Positions 44,205-53,094 of a stretch of 60,354 bases of DNA are shown here, piece after piece. The notes beneath the pieces were generated by a model. It made no database searches. It was given only the letters and a program-made list of their open reading frames with translations, and was not told the origin of the DNA. Position 1 is the stretch's first letter. Each line of letters begins with the position of its first letter. The DNA is from Chara braunii (Eukaryota > Streptophyta > Charophyceae > Charales > Characeae). A program made the position numbers and the translations under genes. The DNA is taken from assembly GCA_003427395.1 (NCBI GenBank), contig BFEA01000056.1:2450812-2511165 (forward strand), read 5' to 3'.

Positions 44205-46320
44205 ATGTTGCTAGTGGACGACCGTAGGACTACTCGCGAAACTGCTCGTAGTCGACCCTTTACATTCTTGGAGTTTGGTCAAGGAGACGAGAGAAGATTG
44301 CGGAGAGAGGCTAGAGAGAGGGCAGTGGCAAGGAGAGCGAGGGCAGCTGATGATACAACCATGGCTACCTCAGCTATGTCGCAAGTCTCTACACAGTCCA
44401 TTTCTTCAGGAGTCAGTCAAAGTGGCTCTCAGGTTTCCACTAGTCAAATTGCTAGCTTGCAAGTCAACCAGCAAATTCACCTCTATCCTGGTGCAAGGCT
44501 CCATGTGCAAGGCCTCTATCCTGGTGGTGGTAGAGACCCACAGGGATTAAGGCTTTGCCTGGCGGGCCACTCCATCTATTGGTGGGGAGCATCACCCGCT
44601 GGAAACCGGGTCCAGCGTCCCTTAGATACATCATTCAGAAAGTACATCATTGAAAATGAGCCATTTGCTGGAAACCGGGTCCAGCGTCCCATATGCACTT
44701 CTACTCTTCCCAGCCAAAAAAACTACAGCAGGAGCCAGCAAATTCACCTCTCGTCGGAGGACTTAGACATCCGACAAGCAGAAGAACTTCAGGATGAGCT
44801 ACAGCGACAGTTGGGCGAGACAGCAGGAAGGCTAGACTAGGGAGTAGAATGCAGCAGCTAGGCAGACTGGGAACACTAGATGAGGCAGCTTTAGACCCTG
44901 CTGGTCGTGTGCTGCCCAATGCTTTACTTTCGGTAGTCGAAGTGCAGAACGTCCAGCAGAACTGGCTGATTTGGTGGCAGGCCAGAAACAAATCCTGGCT
45001 GAACTTCGGGCTCCTCGCACAGCGGCGAGGCAGCCACATTTTGCTGTAGTTTCCCCCGCGAGTGCGGGTCCATCATGGATGCCGCCACACACAAGGCAAA
45101 CCTTCTCTCCTATATTTGGCATGCACCCTCTAGGTGGTTTAGCAGCAACTAGTGCTCCGGTTCAAAGAGTCTCAACCGTACCATCCATGACAGTGGTCAC
45201 TACAGTCCCACTGTCAAGCCAGGCCCAGGTTAGTGTGCAACAGCCTCTTTCAGTGGCAATGCAGCCGCTGCACCAAGCCCCTGGGCCCATGCAGCCTATG
45301 CAGTGGATGCCCTAGATACCTCTGATGAGTCCTAAGATTTTCTCTGGAGATAGAAAAAGGAGGAACTTGTACACCTGGGTGAGGACTGTGCCTACTTATG
45401 TGAGGTACAAGCTCACAAGGCCAGAGCAAAAAGTTGTGGCTGCCTCTTTTCTAGAAGGGTCAGCAGCTCGCTGGTTGAATGGTCTAGTGCAGCAACAGGG
45501 CTACGATCAGGATTTCGCTGCCTGGGCACACACTCAAACATTGGAGCAATTTGTACGATCTGTCTACAACAGGTGGCATGCCCCGCAAGGGGCTCAAAAG
45601 GCCACCGATCCTATCAACAACCTTTGTTCCCACAGGTTCAAGGATGTTAGAGGGCATATAGACACCGTAGAATGCCTTCTTGAGGTACCTGGTGTGCGTT
45701 TTGACCAGCAGGTTCTCCTGAGGGATTACGTAAGGTGCCTACCTGCAAGGGTAAGGACCAAGCTGGTTGACGTGGCCAATGTCGGACAACACACCTTCGC
45801 TTCTTTTAGTAAGAAAGCTCTGGACATAGAGGCAAAGCTGGGGTCTGCTCATAAGGCATCTCATAAAGGTAGGAAGAGACTACCTCAGGACTGGAAGAAG
45901 AAAGGTCAGTTAATGTTCGTTGACCATGATGGTCAAACGGCAAAGATTGACGAATTCCCAAACCTTAGGATTTGACAGAGCAGGATGGAGCCGACAAAGA
46001 CTTCCGAAGGGGGAGTCGTGGCGCCCATCAAGGAAAAGGGAATGGGGACCGAGATGAAGAAGGTAGGACGGTCCACAGGTCAAGGAGACCAAGCGACACC
46101 CGCATGGGTAAAGCTTGGTTTGGATTACGAGGTGTGAAGGTACCGAGTTGCCAAGGGCACATGCATGAACTGTGGCAACTATGGCCACACGTCCAGGACT
46201 TGCCACGGCAAGAAGGTCACCACGAAGGTAGCCTCACCAACGGTGGTGTGTTTATCTTCGAACCCTGGGAGTGCTACTGCGAGCAGCTCACAAGGAAACA
46301 CCTCGGGCCAGTAGCATCGC
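44205..46320 (+). pseudogene. Ty3/gypsy gag remnant (capsid and zinc knuckle)
   Basis: An N-terminal Arg- and Ser/Gln-rich segment (from ATG 44205) is followed, after two frame changes and a TAG at 45313, by a capsid frame (45325-45975). That frame contains KIFSGDRKRRNLYTWVR, SFLEGSAARWLNGLVQQ and LEQFVRSVYNRWH, the retrotransposon Gag capsid pattern. It ends at a TGA, but the same frame continues through a second TGA into a perfect CCHC knuckle, CMNCGNYGHTSRTC (46162-46203), and closes at a TAG near 46314. No protease or polymerase follows. The sequence resembles Gag proteins I associate with Chara, which is memory-based. It is non-functional unless the stops are suppressed. Confidence 0.8.
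44485..44751 (+). mobile_element. 267-bp insertion with 17-bp target duplication
   Basis: CCAGCAAATTCACCTCT occurs perfectly at 44468-44484 and 44735-44751, flanking foreign-looking DNA inside the gag N-terminal region. Removing it joins coherent gag composition. The insert carries two copies of the GCTGGAAACCGGGTCCAGC hairpin motif (about 44597-44620, 44669-44690) and a 7-A run near its 3' end. The net addition is 267 bp (89 codons), so the frame stays open. A 17-bp duplication fits LINE-type (SINE) insertion. Confidence 0.75.
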
Positions 46321-46335
46321 TAGTATCCGATACTT

Positions 46336-46925
46336 GAGTTCCTCCAGGTCCATCCTGCTGACAATGACATCTGAGTCGCGAGGTCGAAGTACGGAAGCGT
46401 TAATCTGAACCAGGAACTACTACGGCACTGTGAGTATGCCCTTCGTCAGAATGTATATGGCTTTCAATATAACCAGGTGCATCACCTGTCACCGAGGCTT
46501 GTGTCCCTCCAGGTCCATCCTGCTGACAGTGGCATCTAAGTTGCAAAGTCAAAATACGAAAGCGTTAATCTGAACCAGGAACTACTACGGCACTGTGAGT
46601 ATCCCTTCATCAAAATGTATCTGGCTTTGAATATGGCCAGGTTCATCGCCTGTCACCAAGACTTGTGTTCCTCCAAGTCCATCCTCAGACAATGGCATCT
46701 GAGTCGCAAAGTCAAAATACGGAAGCGTTAATCTGAAGCAGGAACTACTACGGCACTGTGAGTATGCCCTTCGTCAGAATGTATCTGGCTGTGAATACGG
46801 CCAGGTGAATCGTGTGTCACTGAGACTTGTGTTCCTCCAGGTCCATCCTGCTGTCAATGACATCTAAGTTGCAAAGTTTAGGTACAAGAGCGTTAATCTA
46901 AACCAGGAACTACTAGTTCTTTATT
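46336..46925. repeat. 165-bp tandem array (about 3.5 copies)
   Basis: The anchor CCTCCAGGTCCATCCTGCTG recurs at 46341, 46506, 46670 and 46834 (165, 164, 164 bp). Each unit also contains GCGTTAATCTGAACCAGGAA and CTACTACGGCACTGTGAGTA. In the first two copies one frame reads a 55-residue repeat (VNLNQELLRHCEY). The later 164-bp period breaks that frame. The array directly abuts the gag remnant. Confidence 0.93.
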
Positions 46926-47552
46926 CCTCCCACTTTTTATATTCGGCAAAATCTTGAGAAACTCGCCATCCAACACATCTGCTGAAATCGAGCATGAGGC
47001 TAGCTTGTCTATAGAGGTCATGTATCAAGGTTTAATTTACGACCGCTTAAAAAAGGATCTCGAGCTCATCCTGTATCGACGGGAGGACTCAAATTGGTGC
47101 TAGCGCCGTGACCTGGCCACTGAGAGGACCTGGCCACTGAGAGGAACATACTTCGAATCTTTGTTCGCTTCGCACACAACAGACTTTCTTGAATGCATCT
47201 CCTGGCAATTTCGGCCAGGTCCATACCACTATATGTCAAATGTGTGCTAGCTTCGTGACCTGGCTAATGACAGGAGCATACTTCCAATCTTTGCTGGCTT
47301 CACACACAACATGCTTTCATGAGGACGTTGCATTCCTTTCCTTAGTGCAAATAAGAACTAAGCACGTCACCTGCCTTACGCCTGAGCAGTAGACACGTGC
47401 AACTTCATTTTATTTTATTTTTTTAAGCTATACGTTTTTGTTTTTTTTAAAGCTATACGTGAGCGAAAGGACAACAGATCACATCCTATTTAATAGAAGT
47501 TTTGGAATATCTTTTCCATTTGGGACCCAATAAGAGAAGTAAATACAAAGGT
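46926..47552. other. Unassigned DNA with about 150-bp duplication
   Basis: TGTGCTAGC...GTGACCTGGC...ACATACTTC.AATCTTTG blocks occur at about 47097-47180 and 47244-47335. ACCTGGCCACTGAGAGG is itself doubled at 47110-47144. No gene recognised. Confidence 0.6.
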
Positions 47553-49780
47553 TGTGATACGCAACCTCACGCCCCCTCGCAGCTTCCCGTACGGGGTCGC
47601 CGATCAGAGTTCTAGGAGGGCCGTGGCCAAGGATTTTTGGCCGTAAGGGTTGAGTCTCCCGAACGGAACAGGAGGCTCTCGTTTCTTGGCCGAGGTTTTT
47701 CTCGGAGTCAAACTGTCATCAAGTCCCGCGGGGGTCGGATTACTCCGAAATGATAAAATCAAAAGGGGTTCTGTGAAAATGAATTGCCATCGTGCATCGG
47801 GACGGGAAAAGGCATCAAGGGGAGGAGGCAAAAACTCCGGCCGTCATGGGTTCCGGGGATAGGTGGTGGGTTCGAGGCATTCAAGCCTCGGCGTCGAACT
47901 CATAGAGCCCACGCAAAAGTTTCCGGGAGGGTAAAGCGGCGTGAGGACTCGCTGACATCTGAATTCGAAATTGCGCGGGCAGCACCCCCACATTACGAGA
48001 AAGCTCGAGGAAACGTGTCACTCCCTCGTAACCCAGGACCAGCCGTCGCCACGAACACGAGTCCCCCTGGCGACACCAGCGACAATCAAACTGCGGTCGC
48101 CACGCAGCATGAGCGGCCGACCAGGGCAACACCGTTAAACCCGTATAAGGCAATATTAGAGTCGAGGAATCAAAACGATCAATCAACACAAACCCGTTCC
48201 CCCTTATCTCACAAGCCCAAGGCGGGTCTTGCCAACTCACTTACTCCGTCCGTCTCAGCGCGCGTCGTACGTCCGCATCGCAGTAGACACTGTCGCCATC
48301 TATGATAGGGAAGGTCGGTAGCAAAATGAGACGATCGAAGGTACGTGATGAACTGGGGCAAGATCCCGCGTTCCCGGTCATCCGAATCAACATCGCATCC
48401 ATACAATCAATCATCGCAACTCTTCTCTCTCAAAAGTGGGTGCGTAGCGGGAGGATGACGAAATCTAAGCTTTCTCCCCTTGGCGGGGGCGTTGACCGTC
48501 CGCGCAGACGCAGGCGATTGACGCCACCGGTACGGGGACGAGAAGCCCTAAAAGGCGATGACTGCTAGTTCAAAAGGAAGGCGATTGAAAAGGGAGAGAG
48601 AGGGAGAGAGAGAGAGTTACGCCAAGACTGCGCGAGAGCGCAGGAAAGACCGCGGAGGGGAGGGGAACAACCGGATCAACACACTCATTCTCCTAAGCAG
48701 ACAGTCCCCCAGTTCAGTTTCCCCATCCCCGCCCGGACACATACATGCATGCAATCAACAACCCTTGACAGGACATCTAATCATCCATCGACCTTCAACG
48801 TCACTCATGCGCATAACCAGCTCCCCTCACTCGGGGCTTCACACACACAACATGCATATGCAAAGCAGCAATGGAGATAAAAGCGAGTCATTGTACACAA
48901 AAATTTCAATTAACTGCCGCCCCCAGGCGCAGCCTTCACAACTTCCCAAGACCATCGACCACCATAGCCACAAGGCCCTGCCGCGGCCGGCGTCCAATCC
49001 CCACCACTGCTCAGTCCCTCCGACTGCTTCGCCCCGAGACTACCGCGGGGTCCACCCCACGTCGTCACTCCGCCCCGCCTTGGGCTCGTCGAGCCTGTTC
49101 AGCGCCGCGGACTCTCACGCATAGCTCGCTCAGCATTGCAGCCGAGATGAAAAAGAGAGGGAGAGGAAAGGGTTGCCCAAATTTATAGCGCGGGAGGCGC
49201 AGGCTAACAACGCGAGGTGCGGGCAGCGCAGGGTGTGATGAGCAGGACAGGAGAGAGAGGTCGGGAGTTAAAGCGTTCGATCCGCAGGATTGCATGGCTA
49301 CGTGATTGGGGTGTTCATCCAAGTGGTGCGCGGTTTCCCGCTTTCCACATTGATCCGAGCATCCCAACTACGCAGCCAATCACTTCGCGGAGGAAGACGG
49401 GGTAAGGATCAAGCTGGCCGTAGGGGAAGACGAAGAGTCCTGCATGGGGAAAACGCGCGCAGCAAGAAAGGAAGATGGCGCGAGGATGCAAAGTAAGAAA
49501 CGGGAATGCGAGAGGCACGAAGAAACCGAAGCTTGGAAGCCCGCGCAAAAATTCAAAAAGTCCCAACCGCACCCGTTTCTTGTTTTCATACCGCAGCCAC
49601 TATTCGCCCGCGGGAGTTATTAACCAAACAAAATGAAAAAGCTGTTTCAAAAAGAAAACAAAAGCAAAAAGAAAGAAAAACCCCTTTCTATCCGCGTCCG
49701 TACTTCGGGGCTTCCACGGGATTTTTCCTCAAGGATACGGCAAGCCGCGCGGTACGGATCTGAGTTTATCACAAGGTTCA
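47553..49780 (+). repeat. 2-2.6 kb dispersed repeat, copy A
   Basis: The head TGTGATACGCAACCTCACGC is followed by CCAAGGATTTTTGGCCG. The body contains GC-rich segments and a CT/GA-rich part. A TATA-like CAAATTTATAGCGCG lies at about 49178-49192 and an A-rich tail near 49560-49690. The same succession occurs in copies B and C. Possible solo LTR or non-autonomous element. The TG start fits an LTR, but no clean CA end is identified. The 3' limit is approximate. Confidence 0.65.
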
Positions 49781-50411
49781 TCCAGATGTGTCGTTAATTT
49801 TACAATGTGCAACTTTGTATAATCTGCAACTTTTTCTTGTAAACATCCCCCCAACACACTCCACGCAAAACGTTTTTTGTTTTTGCTCTTCCTTTCATTT
49901 TGATCGCCAACAAGGGTCTTCATGCCCCTTAAGACTTCTTACAGCCCAGATAGGCAAACATTTTTCCTCAAAATCTATCTCTTACCATCCCCACAGCCCC
50001 TGAACTCTACTCTTCTCAGGCTGGTCTTTGGGGGGGTGGGTGGTGGGGGGGGAGGTCATTACGACCCACGGGCCGCCACTAGCTACAGTAATTCTCAGCC
50101 AGTAAATAGTCTGCCAGCCCCTACGATAATCTAAACACTTGACGGCTGATTGTCAAAATTTGCTCTCAAAGTGTTTTTGACCGCAATTGCCCCCAGACCT
50201 GGATGAATCTTCACTGCAATCACATCCAGAGCTCAGTATAAACAGCTCTGGTGTATGTATATGGTACTTCATGCCCTCAGACATTCTTTAATCTAGGGGC
50301 CCCGTTGAACTGTACCCCTTCTCTCGGGACATCAAAAATAACATAAGAACTTAGTAAAAAAGTCCCTCGAGATATCAATCAACACTGGAATGACGTCAAG
50401 TAATTTTTTCG
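49781..50411. other. Unassigned DNA
   Basis: No gene or element recognised. A G-run (50028-50052) lies within it. Confidence 0.5.
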
Positions 50412-50500
50412 TAAATAATTTATTTAGTTAGTTATTTGTTTATTTATTTATTTGTTTATTTATTTATTTGTTTATTTATTTATTTGTTTATTTATTTTTT
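50412..50500. repeat. (TTTA/TTTG)n microsatellite
   Basis: TTTATTTATTTG-type tetranucleotide repeat directly upstream of a truncated U6-like copy. Confidence 0.95.
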
Positions 50501-50506
50501 TGATGT

Positions 50507-50564
50507 CGAGAAGATTAGCATGGCCCATGCACAAGGATGCCACGCAGAGATCGAGAAATGGTCC
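50507..50564 (+). pseudogene. U6-like fragment (5'-truncated)
   Basis: Begins at CGAGAAGATTAGCATGGCCC and continues through CACAAGGATGCCACGCA and GAGAAATGGTCC, then an AAAAGAAAG tail. The 5' third, including the ACAGAGA box, is missing. 5' truncation with an A-rich 3' tail is typical of LINE-mediated retrocopying. Confidence 0.85.
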
Positions 50565-50699
50565 AAAAGAAAGGCACGGCTTCGGTCCATAGGCAAAGGT
50601 CCGATCGCATGGCGCCACTCAACTCTTTCCTCGCTCAGCCCTTAGTTGCACTGGTCGCCATCCGCAACATTTTGAATGCATCAGGACGAATTTCATATT

Positions 50700-50915
50700 C
50701 AGATTTATTCAACTAGGCCCTTACTCTCAGATTCATTCAACTAGGCCTTACTCTCAGATTCATTCAACTAGGCCCTTACTCTCAAATGGTTCGAACCAAC
50801 AAGTCCAGCGTGTCCTCCAACCCCTCTTTGTGAGAAAAGCGGGTCAAAAAAGCAGACCGTGGGGGAGACGGGAACAAAGCGGGTCAAAAAAGCAGACCGT
50901 GGGGGAGACGGGACA
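50700..50915. repeat. Two short tandem arrays
   Basis: Three copies of a 27-28-bp unit (ATTCAACTAGGCCNTTACTC) lie at 50707-50784, and two perfect copies of a 40-bp unit (AAAGCGGGTCAAAAAAGCAG...) at 50836-50915. The second runs straight into the 5' end of the next U6-like copy. Confidence 0.9.
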
Positions 50916-50996
50916 TCAACGTAAAATGGAATAATGCAGAGAAGATCAGCATAGCCACCGCAAATCCCAGGATGACACAAATCGAGAAATGGTCCA
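50911..50996 (+). pseudogene. U6-like copy, near full-length
   Basis: GGACATCAACGTAAAATGGA is followed by ATAATGCAGAGAAGATCAGC, GGATGACACAAATCGAGAAA and TGGTCC, then an A/G-rich tail. Many substitutions (GCAGAGA for ACAGAGA) mark it as a pseudogene. Confidence 0.8.
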
Positions 50997-51023
50997 AGAA
51001 GGAAGAAAGGAAAAAGGAATAAC

Positions 51024-51088
51024 GTCCTTCAGGACAACCGTTATAATTGGAAAGACACAGAGAATATTTGCATGGCCCCTGCCACAAG
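51024..51088 (+). pseudogene. U6-like copy, 5' half
   Basis: Keeps the U6 5' stem-loop (GTCCTTCAGGACA), then ACCGTTATAATTGGAAAGAC, ACAGAGA and TGCATGGCCCCTGCCACAAG, where it stops at a T-run. It lies head-to-tail with the previous copy, separated only by that copy's A-rich tail. Confidence 0.8.
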
Positions 51089-51270
51089 TTTTTTTTTTAA
51101 TTTAGAAAAAGCTGTCTTCTCCTTGCTCCGGTTTCAGCCATGTCACGGAACATATATTTTACCCTTCACTACCTACCACTACTAAGGCTTTACAGGGGAC
51201 CCCTGCAAGCATAGCTTCGGTGAAGGGAGGTAAGAACATGTTTGCACCTTTCCCCTAGAGTTTAGCGAGC

Positions 51271-51650
51271 AGGGTTGGGGCTGCCAATGGGGGTATCACT
51301 AACACAAGGACTGAGCATTTGCCTAGTAACAGCATCTTCCTTTTCGTCTTCCCCCACCCCCATCGAGTAACAGTAGTGTCTAAAGCCAACACTTTCCCGA
51401 CACATCACACACAACCCCACCCTTTAGGGAAGGGTTGGGACTGCCAATGGGGGCCTCGCTAACACCTGGACCGAGCACTTGCCCAGTACCTGTGCCTCCC
51501 TTTTCATCTTTCCCCACCCCCATCGAGTACAATAGTACCTAAAGCCAACGCTCAACCACACACCACACACAACCCACTCACATGTGCAAACACATCACAC
51601 ACAATAGTACCTAAAGCCAACACTCAACCACACACCACACACAACCCACT
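51271..51650. repeat. 160-bp tandem duplication and ACAC-rich repeats
   Basis: AGGGTTGGGGCTGCCAATGG starts at 51271 and 51431; both copies include CCCCCACCCCCATCGAGTA and CCTAAAGCCAAC. A further partial duplication (AATAGTACCTAAAGCCAAC, about 51529 and 51604) follows. Confidence 0.9.
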
Positions 51651-51691
51651 CACATGTGCACCCACACCCGGTCTGTGTTAGTGAGGTCTTC

Positions 51692-51731
51692 AGCCAAGAC
51701 AGAGAAGATAAGCATGGGCCCTGCACAAGGT
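51692..51731 (+). pseudogene. U6-like fragment, short
   Basis: AGACAGAGAAGATAAGCATG is followed by GGCCCTGCACAAGG, matching the central U6 region only. Confidence 0.65.
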
Positions 51732-52025
51732 TTCAAGAGTTTAGCGTGCAGTGTTTGTGAGACCAGACATGCAATTGATGTTTGTGAGACCAGACATGCA
51801 ATTGAAGTGACTGCGAGATACTGGGCTCACCTATAAGGAATGAAGTTAGGTAGGTAGAACTACACATCCGCCTAAGTTGCTGGCGTACATGGCAGCCTGT
51901 ACACCCCCCTTCCTGTAGTATACGCGGATCCCCTGGCTGCTATTAGGAGAATTGGACACGGATTCTAAGTAATGTTCTGCACACCCCCCTTCCTGATTGA
52001 GATTGGTAGTTGTAATTTTGTGCTG
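51732..52025. other. Unassigned DNA
   Basis: A 27-bp tandem duplication (TTTGTGAGACCAGACATGCA...) lies at about 51751-51805, and ACACCCCCCTTCCTG occurs twice (about 51901, 51980). No gene. Confidence 0.5.
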
Positions 52026-52190
52026 GGCTGCGGTAGGGATGGGTCTGGCCGGGAGTGCCTTGCTTAGCCCATTTGGCCGCAGTGAATGATGATGTAAATT
52101 CCTGGCTATATGAATGCGAGAGTGACAAACAAATAGCCCCTTTCCCATCTTTGTACGCGGTTCCCGGCATTATACAAGCCGGGAACCAAG
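52026..52190 (+). repeat. Hairpin-forming SINE-like repeat, copy 1
   Basis: Shares with 58308-58451 the stretch GGGAGTGCCTTGCTTAGCCC and a terminal hairpin, CTGCGG (52028-52033) with CCGCAG (52077-52082). It is followed by CTATATGAAT and then by a perfect 10-bp inverted repeat, GGTTCCCGGC/GCCGGGAACC (52159-52187). Untranslated; possibly derived from a small RNA. Confidence 0.6.
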
Positions 52191-53094
52191 CCCAGCGTCT
52201 CTCACAAAACCAAACAGCGGCCCCAGCAGAGAGCGGGCCATCATCACCCAGGTTCATAGCCGGAACCGTCTACAGGTGACAACCAATTGGGCTGGATCAG
52301 AAGGGAGCGGGGCACCCGAGACGTATCTGTAACTGCCTGAAAAAAATGCAAACACAGTGCCTGCAAAAGAGGATTTTCACAGTAGACCCATCATTTGTCT
52401 GCACTTGGAACCAGTGGACAATAACAATTTCTCAAGTTAAAAAGGACAAAAAAACATCTGTGCTAAGCTACCCAGCCAAGCCAGACATAAATAAAAAAAT
52501 AAAATAAAAACAAATATTTTATAATTGTATTTTTTATTTTAAATTTGGTAAATAATTTTGAACAGACAGTTGCACAAGGGTTTTCATATTTCTAATTAGG
52601 TGTCCATTTTGTTAGTGTTTTCAAGATCAGTTTAGAAGTGTACTTCGTTGGATTACGTTCCCTGTAAGTTTTGCCCATGGGTTTGGTAATTCCATGACAT
52701 CATTGACTATCCGTGGGTAAGACACTATTGATTTTTTGTGTTCGTAGTCGGTAGTGGGTAAGTAGGATGAAACCATTGAATATTTAGTTTATGTGTTGGT
52801 TGGTGGTCTGTTATCTAGCTCGGATTTCGCAATATTACGGTTGTTTTGTAATGGTGATTCATAAAAGGGATAGATTAGGATTTCAGTCTTGTTAAATTAG
52901 GGAATGTGAACTTTGTTTTAGGGTTAGGATTGGGATCATAGGTTTAGTAACCTTGGTTGGTGGAGATTAGGGTTGTTTGATAATGGTGTTTTGGAGAGGG
53001 AATAGAATAGGATTTGACTTTTTTTAAATTAATGAACGCGAATTTTGTTTTAGGGTTGGAATTGGGATCATTGGTTTTTGTAACCATGTGAGGC
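52191..53094. other. Unassigned AT-rich DNA
   Basis: No gene recognised. Imperfect duplication of TAGGGTTGGAATTGGGATCA-type sequence at about 52920 and 53052. Confidence 0.5.

Noticed and set aside
47784-49188. Plus-strand frames of 173-188 codons inside repeat copy A
   Set aside because: Not conserved in copies B and C at the same positions, so the repeat is treated as non-coding.
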